A stretch of 19,462 bases of DNA from CAZOJJ01 sp964580105 (GTDB lineage Bacteria; Bacteroidota; Rhodothermia; Rhodothermales; Rubricoccaceae): contig CAZOJJ010000049.1 in NCBI GenBank assembly GCA_964580105.1, positions 1-19,462 on the forward strand, given 5' to 3'. This document shows, piece by piece, positions 1 to 6,407 of the stretch. The notes beneath the pieces are model-generated. The model was given only the letters and a program-made list of their open reading frames with translations. It searched no databases and was not told the DNA's origin. Numbering within the stretch: the first letter of the stretch is position 1; each line of letters starts with the position of its first letter. The position numbers and the translations under genes were made by a program.

Positions 1-1252
1 CAAGCAGGTCATAGATTGTCAGCGTGACGCGGGCAGTTTCGGGGACCGAGAACCGGAACGTTGTGCGGTCCTGGAACGGGTTGGGGTGATTCTGTTCCAA
101 CTGCGGCAAAGCTGGTACCGGCTCTTCTGCTACCTCGTGGAACCGCGCATTGCTGGAGCCACCTCCGCCAGGAGCTGGCTCGATCCGAGCGAGGAAGTCG
201 CTGCCCGCCTCGGCGAGGAAGTCGCCCGTGATCGAGATGCTCTCCCGGGCGCGGAGGTGGAGACGACCCCCGCCACTCTCGATGGCGACGTCGGAGACGT
301 CGATGGACGCGGCCGTGCGGAAGAAGCCCATTGCGAAGTCCGCGGTCGAGTCGGCGAACGTCTCGCCGGAGACGACGAGGTCGTAGTTGGCGATGGACGG
401 CATGCTCATCGCTGATCCACCGGGGTCGAGGAAGTCAGAGATAGACTTTGTGACGCCAGGGGAAATCTGGTACTGAATGTCCCACATATGGGCCAGCTTG
501 GGATTTGGATTGTTCGGGCCCGTCGGTGAGCAGAGAGTTCCCGACCGTACGAGCCCTACGACCTGGCGCGCTTCGTTAAGGAGAGGGGAGCCTGATTGTC
601 TATCTTCGAGCCTCCCTATATCAGGCTGGGTCTGCCACGTCGTGCTGTTCCACGTGATTGGGTCGTCGTCGATCACGATCTTCTTCACGTCTCCCTGTGG
701 GTGCCCGATCATCGTCCCGGTATTGGGCTGGGTGTCTTCAATGGACCACCCAGCATAGTGTATGTTGAATTCGCTAAGGTTATTGTTGACTAGACTGTAC
801 AGCATAAAATCTTCTGTGGTGCTATGCCCAGTGCTTCTGAGGACGACTTCGTAATTGATCAAATCATATTCAAAATCCGGCGGGTTTGGAGGGTTGGTGC
901 AGGTGGGGGTTTGCCAGTTGAACTGGAACCACGCCCAGCGGGAGTCTCCTATGCTGGCACCAGATCCGTGGGCCGTGACCAAGGCGTAGGGTTGCAGCAC
1001 ATTCTCGCCGGTCGTGTTGATGAGCGTGCCGGTATTCCCTTTGCCGGTCCCGTCAGTTTCAGTGACATAGCGGAATACGCTACCGATCTCACTGAACCAA
1101 GGCCTGCCAACGGTACACGCTACATTCACCTGGCATGTGTCCGCCTCACCGTAATGAGACTGGAGGTTCTCGTAGATGGTTTGGGCCTGAACAGAGGCTG
1201 AGAGAGCGAATAGGGCAGCAAGGCCGCACAGGATGTGGGGGAGCAGGCGCAT
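1..1252 (-). CDS. Secreted lysyl-endopeptidase-like (S1/PA clan) protein with C-terminal sorting domain, partial
   Basis: A reading frame opens at the ATG at 1252 (minus) and continues without a stop to the window edge, giving 417 codons; the 3' end is missing. Residues 1-24 form a signal peptide ending in SVQAQ. Residues about 35-278 resemble Achromobacter lysyl endopeptidase (compared from memory): TCQVNVAC, TGTLINTTGE, DFMLYSL, FNIHYAGW, GHPQGDVKK, SGSPL and ISDFLDPGG follow in the same order as in that family. Triad candidates are His95, Asp148 and Ser220. Residues about 300-358 (FRTAASIDVSD through DFLAEAGSDFLARIEP) look like the beta-rich module common before sorting domains in this phylum. 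From residue 386 (EQNHPNPFQDRTTFRFSVP) a type IX secretion-style sorting domain begins. Likely an exported or cell-surface protein. Several catalytic-site motifs are degenerate, so activity is uncertain. The protease part is much lower in GC than the tail. The S74 gene lies 48 bp upstream on the same strand. Confidence 0.85.
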   Translation of the reverse strand, partial: MRLLPHILCGLAALFALSASVQAQTIYENLQSHYGEADTCQVNVACTVGRPWFSEIGSVFRYVTETDGTGKGNTGTLINTTGENVLQPYALVTAHGSGASIGDSRWAWFQFNWQTPTCTNPPNPPDFEYDLINYEVVLRSTGHSTTEDFMLYSLVNNNLSEFNIHYAGWSIEDTQPNTGTMIGHPQGDVKKIVIDDDPITWNSTTWQTQPDIGRLEDRQSGSPLLNEARQVVGLVRSGTLCSPTGPNNPNPKLAHMWDIQYQISPGVTKSISDFLDPGGSAMSMPSIANYDLVVSGETFADSTADFAMGFFRTAASIDVSDVAIESGGGRLHLRARESISITGDFLAEAGSDFLARIEPAPGGGGSSNARFHEVAEEPVPALPQLEQNHPNPFQDRTTFRFSVPETARVTLTIYDLL

Positions 1253-1300
1253 GACGGGGAACCGGATATTGGAGACGTAGCGAGGAGCGGCGATCTGACC

Positions 1301-2100
1301 TTATTCTCCGCCGCCCTCCAGTTGATCGAGCCGCGCCTCGAGCGCGTCGATCTCCGCCTGCTGCTCCTGCATCGCCTGCACGAGCACCGGTACGAGGTGC
1401 ACGTAGTTCACCGCCTGGTACACGAGCGGCTCCCCGCCCGCCTCGGCCGGCGGATGCACCCCCTCCCGCACCAGGTCCGGGAACACATCATCCACTTCCT
1501 GCGCCAGGAAGCCGTACTGCTCGCCCTCCGAGAAGTTGAGGTGCGCGTAGGTCGCCTCATTGGTGAACGCGTACGCCCGAGGCTGAAGCGCCAGCACGCG
1601 GTCGAGGATCGTCTCGCCCTCGGGTCCCTCAATGCTCCCGAGTGGGCGCACGTTCACCTTGAAGCGCGCGTCGGAGAGCTCGGTCACGGTACCGGTCACG
1701 TAGACGTTGCCCGCGAAGTAGCCCGCGTAGGCGGAGGTGCCCACGCCTGCAGATCCGTCCGTGGTGCCGTAGACGCCGTAGGCCGTCTGGCCCGCGTTCA
1801 CCGTGGCCGTGCCGTAGACGCCGATGTTCGTGCTGGCCCCCGAGGCGGCGCCGTAGAGGCCGCGTGCCGCGGTGCCGCCCGTGGCCCCGGTCTCGATGCC
1901 GGTCGTGGCGAAGCCCGAGACGGAGGCGTTCTGGACGCGGAGCCGGGTGCCGTTCTGCGGGGCGACGCCGACGCCGACGTTGCCGCCGGTGGCGTCGGTC
2001 GTCTCGATCTGGGCTCGTGCCGGGGAGGCGGAGAGCGTCACGAGGGCGGCGAGTGCCACGGCGAGGACGAATGTGTGCGGGGAAGAGTAGCTTTGTTCAT
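1301..2100 (-). CDS. Exported S74 (endosialidase-type intramolecular chaperone) domain protein; apparent frameshift at the N-terminus
   Basis: The C-terminal half carries an S74 chaperone domain: LSDARFKVNVRPLG (1658-1675 encodes SDARFK), then ILDRVLALQPRAYAF, QYGFLAQEVDDVFPDLV and YVHLVPVLVQAMQEQQ, ending in a short coiled coil (EIDALEARLDQLEGG). Before it is a glycine-rich stretch with GLYG, GVYG and GYFAG repeats, the usual stalk in Bacteroidota-type S74 proteins. In phage tail spikes this domain trimerises the protein and is cut off at the Ser of the SD(A/E)R motif; here it probably assembles a surface fibre. The N-terminus has a good hydrophobic signal core (TFVLAVALAALVTLSASPARA). No natural in-frame start precedes that core except an ATG at 2266, which would add about 58 non-signal-like residues and reach into the prfB promoter region. 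The ATG at 2100 (MNKATLP) is one base out of frame; one extra C in the CCCC run at 2079-2082 would join it to the core. I therefore give 2100 as the intended start. Confidence 0.72.
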
Positions 2101-2251
2101 GGCATAATCCAGTGGTTGAAGAGTGGGTGAACGGATGCCTTGCGTAAGAACGGACAAACGGGGGAGAAACGCAAACGTCGCCCGATGCACCTCCTGCGCG
2201 CCTTCCAGATGCCGGCGCTGGACCTCTGGTGTACGCTCCGCGCCCGCTCGG

Positions 2252-2259
2252 TATCTTGG
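2252..2259 (+). promoter_or_regulatory. Possible -7 element upstream of prfB
   Basis: TATCTTGG lies 30 bases before the prfB ATG and resembles the Bacteroidota -7 element TAnnTTTG. The upstream -33 match is weak (TGG about 22 bases before it). Similar TATCTT words precede rimP and the gene at 13185, which supports the assignment. No start site was measured. Confidence 0.35.
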
Positions 2260-2289
2260 AGGCCAACCACGTTGCTTTGCTGCCCCCAC

Positions 2290-3399
2290 ATGGACGACCT
2301 CCTCCAGCGCGTCGGCGCGCTCGGGTCCTACCTCGACATCCCCGGCCGCCGCGCCCGCCTCGGCGCCCTCGAAGAGAAGCGGCTCGACCCCGACTTCTGG
2401 AACGACCCCGACGCCGCCCGCGAGACCGAGAAGGAGATCGCCGCGCTGAAGTCGTGGGTGGACGCCTTCGACGCCCTCGAACGCCGCCGCGACGACGTCG
2501 CCACGCTCGAAGAGTTGGCCGAGGAAGAGGACGACGCCGACCTCGCCGAGGAGATCGAGCGGGAGCGCGCCGCGCTCGAAAAGGAGGTCGAGGCGCTGGA
2601 GCTGCGCGGCATGCTCTCGGGCGAGGACGACCACCGCGACGCCATCCTCAACATCAACTCGGGCGCGGGCGGCACCGAGGCGCAGGACTGGTCCGAGATG
2701 CTGCTCCGGATGTACACCCGCTACGCCGAGCGCCAGGGGTGGGACGTCGAGCTGGTGGAGCGGCAGGAGGGCGAGGGTGCCGGCATCAAGAGCGCCACGC
2801 TCCGCATCGCCGGGCCGTTCGCCTACGGCTACCTCAAGGCCGAGAGCGGCGTCCACCGCCTCGTCCGCATCTCGCCGTTCGACTCCTCCGGCCGCCGCCA
2901 CACCTCGTTCTCGTCGGTGTTCGTCTATCCCGAGATTGACGATGCCATCGAGGTGGACCTGGCCAGCGGGGAGCTGGAGCTGCAGCGGTTCCACTCCGGC
3001 GGCAAGGGCGGCCAGAACGTGAACAAGGTCGAGACCGGCGTGCGCTACGTCTGGACGGGCAAGCTCTCCAACGGCGAGGAGGTCCGCGTCGCGGCCGAGT
3101 CCACCGAGGAGCGGAGCCAGCTCCAGAACCGCGAGCGCGCCATGTCGCTGCTCAAGAGCCGGATCTACGGGATGGAGCAGCAGCTCCGCGAGGCGGCCAA
3201 GAACGCCGTCGAGGGCACCAAGAAGAAGATCGAGTGGGGCAGCCAGATCCGCTCCTACGTGTTCCAGCCCTACACGATGGTCAACGACCTCCGGACGGAC
3301 CTCAAGGTGACCGACGTGCAGGGCGTCATGGACGGCGACCTGGAGCCGTTCATCAAGGCGTACCTGCTTCAGGAAACGGGCAGCGGCGCGGCGGAGTAA
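2290..3399 (+). CDS. prfB: Peptide chain release factor 2 (RF2)
   Basis: Class I release factor of 369 residues (E. coli RF2 has 365) that reads UGA and UAA stop codons in the ribosomal A site and triggers peptide release. The RF2-specific stop-reading tripeptide SPF is at residues 195-197 within VRISPFDSSGRRHTSFSSV. The universal GGQ motif is at 240-242 (GGKGGQNVNKVE). IEWGSQIRSYVFQPY and MDGDLEPFIKAYL match the family's C-terminal part. I chose the ATG at 2290 because MDDLLQRVGALGSYLD aligns with the RF2 N-terminus; an upstream in-frame start at 2140 would add unrelated sequence. The usual CTT-TGA-C programmed frameshift site is absent: the matching position reads CTC GAC (Leu15-Asp16) in frame. 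It is divergent from the S74 gene and 30 bp from the lipoprotein gene downstream. Confidence 0.96.
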   Translation: MDDLLQRVGALGSYLDIPGRRARLGALEEKRLDPDFWNDPDAARETEKEIAALKSWVDAFDALERRRDDVATLEELAEEEDDADLAEEIERERAALEKEVEALELRGMLSGEDDHRDAILNINSGAGGTEAQDWSEMLLRMYTRYAERQGWDVELVERQEGEGAGIKSATLRIAGPFAYGYLKAESGVHRLVRISPFDSSGRRHTSFSSVFVYPEIDDAIEVDLASGELELQRFHSGGKGGQNVNKVETGVRYVWTGKLSNGEEVRVAAESTEERSQLQNRERAMSLLKSRIYGMEQQLREAAKNAVEGTKKKIEWGSQIRSYVFQPYTMVNDLRTDLKVTDVQGVMDGDLEPFIKAYLLQETGSGAAE

Positions 3400-3429
3400 A
3401 CGCGGCCCGTCCGCCCGCCCCTATTCGCC

Positions 3430-3959
3430 ATGCGCTCGTTCCTCCTCGCGGTCGTCCTCGCCGGATGCACCGCCTCCGCGCCGCCCGCGGATCCGCCGCC
3501 CGCGGANNNNNNNNNNNNNNNNNNNNNNNNNNNNNNNNNNNNNNNNNNNNNNNNNNNNNNNNNNNNNNNNNNNNNNNNNNNNNNNNNNNNNNNNNNNNNN
3601 NNNNNNCGCCGCCCGCGGATCCGCCGCCCGCGGACGGCCCGCAGACCCAGGCCGAGTACGAGTCGGAGCTCCAGGCGATCTCACAGCAGATCGCCGCCGC
3701 CATCGGCGAGGCCCGCGCGGACGACGTGAGCGCGTGCCGATTGGTGGAGGTCGGCGCTCGGCCGTGCGGCGGGCCGTGGGAGTACCGCGTCTTCTCCACG
3801 ACCGACGGCGAGCCGGGCCGGGTCCTCGAACTCGTCGCGGCCTACAACGCGCGGAACGCCGAGATGAACGAGCGCTTCGAGCTCGTCTCGACGTGCGAGT
3901 ACGTGGCGCCGCCGGAGGTCGCGCTCGAAGACGGCCGCTGCGTGACCCGCACGCCCTGA
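3430..3959 (+). CDS. Small cysteine-containing lipoprotein of unknown function, interrupted by assembly gap
   Basis: The ATG at 3430 opens MRSFLLAVVLAGC, a short lipoprotein signal peptide with lipobox LAGC (Cys13), so the product should be membrane-anchored by lipid. A proline-rich PPADPPPAD spacer follows and is broken by 100 Ns. The sequence after the gap repeats the spacer and continues with QTQAEYESELQAISQQ, a probable helix, then a region with four cysteines (CRLVEVGARPC and later STCEY, GRCVT) that could form two disulphides. The frames before and after the Ns differ as drawn. If the 28-base sequence repeated on both sides is counted once and the Ns removed, one frame of 133 residues results. 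The stop TGA overlaps the nadB ATG (TGATG), suggesting translational coupling. I do not recognise the family and propose no function. Confidence 0.72.
3507..3606. other. Assembly gap (100 N) in a Pro-Ala-Asp repeat
   Basis: Exactly 100 Ns, so probably a placeholder rather than a measured length. The 28 bases ending at 3506 are identical to the 28 bases starting at 3607, which suggests overlapping contig ends. Confidence 0.95.
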
Positions 3960-5566
3960 TGACGGAGCGGTACGACTTCCTCGTCATCGGGAGCGGCGTC
4001 GCCGGGCTCACCTTCGCGCTCAAGGCGGCCGAGCACGGCGCCGTCGCCGTGGTGACGAAGAAGGCGTCGGCCGAGTCGAACACGAACTACGCCCAGGGCG
4101 GCATCGCCGCCGTGATGGACCCGGCCGACGACGTCGAGGCGCACGTGCACGACACGCTCGTCGCCGGGGCCGGGCTGTGCGACGAGGCCGTCGTCCGCCT
4201 CGTCGTGACCGAGGGCCCCGAGCGCGTCCGCGAGCTGATCGCCCTCGGGGCCGAGTTCGACCGGGAGGCCGGCGGGGGCCTCCACCTCGGGCGCGAGGGC
4301 GGGCACTCCGCCCATCGCATCGTCCACGCGGCCGACATGACGGGGCAGGAGATCGAGAAGACGCTGCTGGCGCGCGCGCGGTCGCATCCCAACGTTCGTC
4401 TCTTCGAGTACCACTTCGTGGTGGACCTCATCACCGAGCACCACCTCGGGCAGAACGTGGAGGCCCTCTGGCCCGACCTCCACTGCTTCGGCGCCTACGT
4501 GCTCGACGAGGAGACCGGGCGCATCGACACCGTGCTGGCGAAGGCGACGCTGCTGGCAACCGGTGGGGCCGGGCAGGTCTACCTCCACACCACCAACCCC
4601 GCCGTCGCCACCGGCGACGGCATCGCGATGGCGTATCGGGCGAAGGCCGTCGTCGCCAACATGGAGTTCATCCAGTTCCATCCGACGAGCCTCTACCTCC
4701 CGGGCGTGGACTTCGGCGGGCGCGCCTTCCTCATCACCGAGGCGGTCCGCGGCGACGGCGGCCTCCTCTACAACCTCGGCGGCGAGCGCTTCATGCCCGC
4801 CTACGACGACCGCGCCGAACTCGCCCCCCGCGACGTCGTCGCCCGCGCCATCGACGACCAGATGAAGCGGCGCGGCGAGCCGCACGTCTGGCTCGACATC
4901 TCCCACAAGCCCGCCGAGGCGGTCCTCCGCCACTTCCCCAACATCCAGGAGACGCTGCTCCGCCACGGCCTCGACCTGACGCGGGGGCCGATCCCGGTCG
5001 TCCCGGCCGCGCACTACACCTGCGGCGGCGTGAAGGTGGACGCGTACGCCCGCACGTCCATCGCCGGGCTCTTCGCCTGCGGCGAGGTGACGTGCTCGGG
5101 CCTCCACGGCGCCAACCGCCTCGCCTCCAACTCGCTCCTCGAAGCGCTCGTCTTCGCGCACCGCGCCGTTGAGCCGGCCCTCGCTTATGCCGCGGCGCAC
5201 GACTGGGAAACGCGCGTGCCGGCGTGGGACGCGGGCGGGACGGAGAACGCGACCGAGTGGGTGCTCGTCCAGCACAACCTCGGCGAGGTCCGCCGCGTGA
5301 TGAGCGACTACGTCGGCATCGTTCGCTCCAAGCTCCGCCTGGAGCGCGCGGCCCGGCGCATCCGGCTCCTCCACGACGAGACGGAAGAGTTCTACCAGCG
5401 CACGCGCGTGTCCTCGCAGCTGTGCGAGCTGCGCAACCTCATCGCCGTGGCCCACCTGATCGTGGCGAGCGCGCGGCGGCGCACCGAGAGCCGCGGTCTC
5501 CACTTCATGGCCGACTTCCCGGAGACGGACCCCGCCCAGGCGCACGACACGGTGATCGGGCTGTAG
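3959..5566 (+). CDS. nadB: L-aspartate oxidase
   Basis: FAD-dependent enzyme that oxidises L-aspartate to iminoaspartate, the first step of de novo NAD synthesis; 535 residues (E. coli NadB 540). The N-terminal dinucleotide-binding motif is IGSGVAGLTFALKA, followed by ESNTNYAQGGIAAV. Other family motifs in order are EGGHSAHRIVHAADMTGQEI, FIQFHPTSLY, LITEAVRGDGGLLYN, VPAAHYTCGGVKVD and CSGLHGANRLASNSLLEAL. A helical C-terminal domain (from about WVLVQHNLGEVRRVMSDYVG) with RTESRGLHF completes the fold. The start is fixed by MTERYDFLVIGSG and by the TGATG overlap with the lipoprotein gene. NadB passes its unstable product to NadA, but no nadA lies in this window. FAD for this enzyme would come from RibF, encoded about 7 kb downstream. 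Confidence 0.96.
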   Translation: MTERYDFLVIGSGVAGLTFALKAAEHGAVAVVTKKASAESNTNYAQGGIAAVMDPADDVEAHVHDTLVAGAGLCDEAVVRLVVTEGPERVRELIALGAEFDREAGGGLHLGREGGHSAHRIVHAADMTGQEIEKTLLARARSHPNVRLFEYHFVVDLITEHHLGQNVEALWPDLHCFGAYVLDEETGRIDTVLAKATLLATGGAGQVYLHTTNPAVATGDGIAMAYRAKAVVANMEFIQFHPTSLYLPGVDFGGRAFLITEAVRGDGGLLYNLGGERFMPAYDDRAELAPRDVVARAIDDQMKRRGEPHVWLDISHKPAEAVLRHFPNIQETLLRHGLDLTRGPIPVVPAAHYTCGGVKVDAYARTSIAGLFACGEVTCSGLHGANRLASNSLLEALVFAHRAVEPALAYAAAHDWETRVPAWDAGGTENATEWVLVQHNLGEVRRVMSDYVGIVRSKLRLERAARRIRLLHDETEEFYQRTRVSSQLCELRNLIAVAHLIVASARRRTESRGLHFMADFPETDPAQAHDTVIGL

Positions 5567-5626
5567 GCGTCGAACGCTTGGCGTCGAACGCTTGGCGTCG
5601 AACGCTTGGCGTCGAACGCTTGGCGT
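5566..5626 (+). repeat. 14-bp tandem repeat at the nadB stop codon
   Basis: The unit GGCGTCGAACGCTT occurs four times without mismatch (5566-5579, 5580-5593, 5594-5607, 5608-5621), followed by a partial fifth copy GGCGT. The first base of the array is the last base of the nadB stop codon. Each unit contains GCGT-CGA-ACGC, a 4-bp stem with a 3-base loop. No spacers are present, so this is a short-period tandem repeat and not a CRISPR array. Confidence 0.95.
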
Positions 5627-5758
5627 TGGGCACCTGCGTCCGGCCCGGCGCGAGCGCAACCGGCCAGCGCCCCGGAAGCATTCTCGGTGAAGGCCCCCGA
5701 TCCCAGGTTTCTGGCCGTCGCGGGAGGGATCCGGGGCCGAGCGGCGGCGTCTGATGGA

Positions 5759-5790
5759 TTGCATGGCGCGCGGGGGACGCCGTATCTTTC
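5759..5790 (+). promoter_or_regulatory. Candidate promoter for rimP-nusA-infB
   Basis: TTG at 5759-5761 and TATCTTTC at 5783-5790 are separated by 21 bases. This fits the Bacteroidota -33 TTG / -7 TAnnTTTG arrangement with one mismatch in the last base. Transcription would start near 5797, giving a leader of about 95 bases before the rimP ATG. Prediction only. Confidence 0.5.
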
Positions 5791-5813
5791 CACGCTCCCT
5801 AGGGGGCGGTATC

Positions 5814-5844
5814 GAGGCGGGCCCCCCGCCTCTTGTTGTTTCGG
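5814..5844 (+). terminator. Intrinsic-terminator-like hairpin in the rimP leader
   Basis: GAGGCGGG (5814-5821) pairs perfectly with CCCGCCTC (5825-5832) around a CCC loop, and TTGTTGTTT follows at once. It could end nadB transcription. Because it lies after the promoter candidate, it could instead work as an attenuator of the rimP operon. Confidence 0.5.
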
Positions 5845-5863
5845 CGCCCCGGCGCCACGACGA

Positions 5864-5888
5864 CGCCTGTCCCCCCGACGGGCGTTTT
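5864..5888 (+). terminator. Second terminator-like hairpin abutting the rimP start
   Basis: CGCCTGTC (5864-5871) pairs with GACGGGCG (5877-5884) across a five-C loop, with one T-G wobble, and is followed by TTTT (5885-5888). Only four bases separate the T run from the rimP ATG, so the structure could affect both transcription and ribosome access. Confidence 0.45.
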
Positions 5889-5892
5889 CCAT

Positions 5893-6372
5893 ATGACTCC
5901 GCTCCCGTCCGATAACGTCGCCCTCGCCGCCCGCGTCCGCGCCCTCGCCGAGGAGGCCGTGGCCGACGCCGACCTCTACGTCGTCGACGTGGCGGTCAAG
6001 GGCGCGCCGGGCAGCCGGACCATCGAGGTCTACGTCGATGGCGACGAGGGGGCCGGCCTCGACGACATGGCCGGCGTCTCCCACCGCCTCGGCTTCCTCC
6101 TCGATACCGAAGACCTCGTCAAGGGGCGCTACCGCCTCAACGTGTCCTCGCCCGGCTCCGACCGCCCCCTCGTGCTCCCGCGCCAGTACCCCAAGCACGT
6201 CGGCCGCGACCTGGAAGTGACCTACGCCGACGGCGACGAGGTCGTCTCGGTGCGCGGGACGCTCCAGGCGGCCGGCGGCGACGCCGTCACGCTGGAGGTC
6301 TCCGGCCAGGACGCACCGACCACGATCCCCTACGACGCCATCCGCGAAGCCCGCGTGCTCCTGCCCTGGTAG
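5893..6372 (+). CDS. rimP: Ribosome maturation factor RimP
   Basis: Protein of 159 residues (E. coli RimP 150) that binds the 30S subunit and helps its late assembly. The N-terminal alpha/beta domain has LYVVDVAVKGAPGSRTIEVYVD and ends in the family signature YRLNVSSPGSDRPL, which corresponds to LEVSSPGLDRPL in other RimP proteins. A C-terminal SH3-like barrel follows (GRDLEVTYADG, RGTLQAAGGD). The ATG at 5893 is chosen because an upstream TTG at 5833 would add residues encoded by the leader hairpins. It is the first gene of the classical rimP-nusA-infB order, with nusA 35 bp downstream. Confidence 0.93.
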   Translation: MTPLPSDNVALAARVRALAEEAVADADLYVVDVAVKGAPGSRTIEVYVDGDEGAGLDDMAGVSHRLGFLLDTEDLVKGRYRLNVSSPGSDRPLVLPRQYPKHVGRDLEVTYADGDEVVSVRGTLQAAGGDAVTLEVSGQDAPTTIPYDAIREARVLLPW

Positions 6373-6407
6373 CGCGGCCGACCGCCCTGACTCGCCCTCC
6401 ACGACCT

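Larger units (their letters stand above)
5567..5892 (+). other. nadB-rimP intergenic region / rimP-nusA-infB leader
   Basis: This 326-bp stretch holds no credible gene. From left to right it contains the 14-bp tandem repeat, a promoter candidate (5759-5790), the palindrome CCCTAGGG (5797-5804), a hairpin followed by a T-rich stretch (5814-5844), the short palindrome GGCGCC-CC-GGCGCC (5843-5856), and a second hairpin followed by TTTT (5864-5888) that ends just before the rimP ATG. This density of structure suggests a regulated leader. Confidence 0.6.

Noticed and set aside
421..900. Insertion sequence or prophage fragment in the low-GC stretch
   Set aside because: The minus-strand frame is continuous through it and encodes a protease-like domain in register with the flanking parts; no transposase motifs or terminal repeats are seen.
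1235..2107. A 290-codon plus-strand frame opposite the S74 gene
   Set aside because: Its composition (Arg, Val, Gly, His) is that of a shadow frame, while the minus strand carries recognisable S74 motifs.
1301..2266. Taking the S74 gene to start at the ATG at 2266
   Set aside because: That start adds about 58 Arg/Gly/Pro-rich residues before an internal signal peptide and overlaps the prfB promoter region; a frame break at 2079-2082 explains the sequence better.
5566..5626. CRISPR array
   Set aside because: The 14-bp units are directly adjacent with no spacers, and no cas genes are present.
3842..5764. A 640-codon minus-strand open frame across nadB
   Set aside because: Antisense shadow of nadB; its C-terminal part only mirrors the lipoprotein gene, and no start context or motifs support it.
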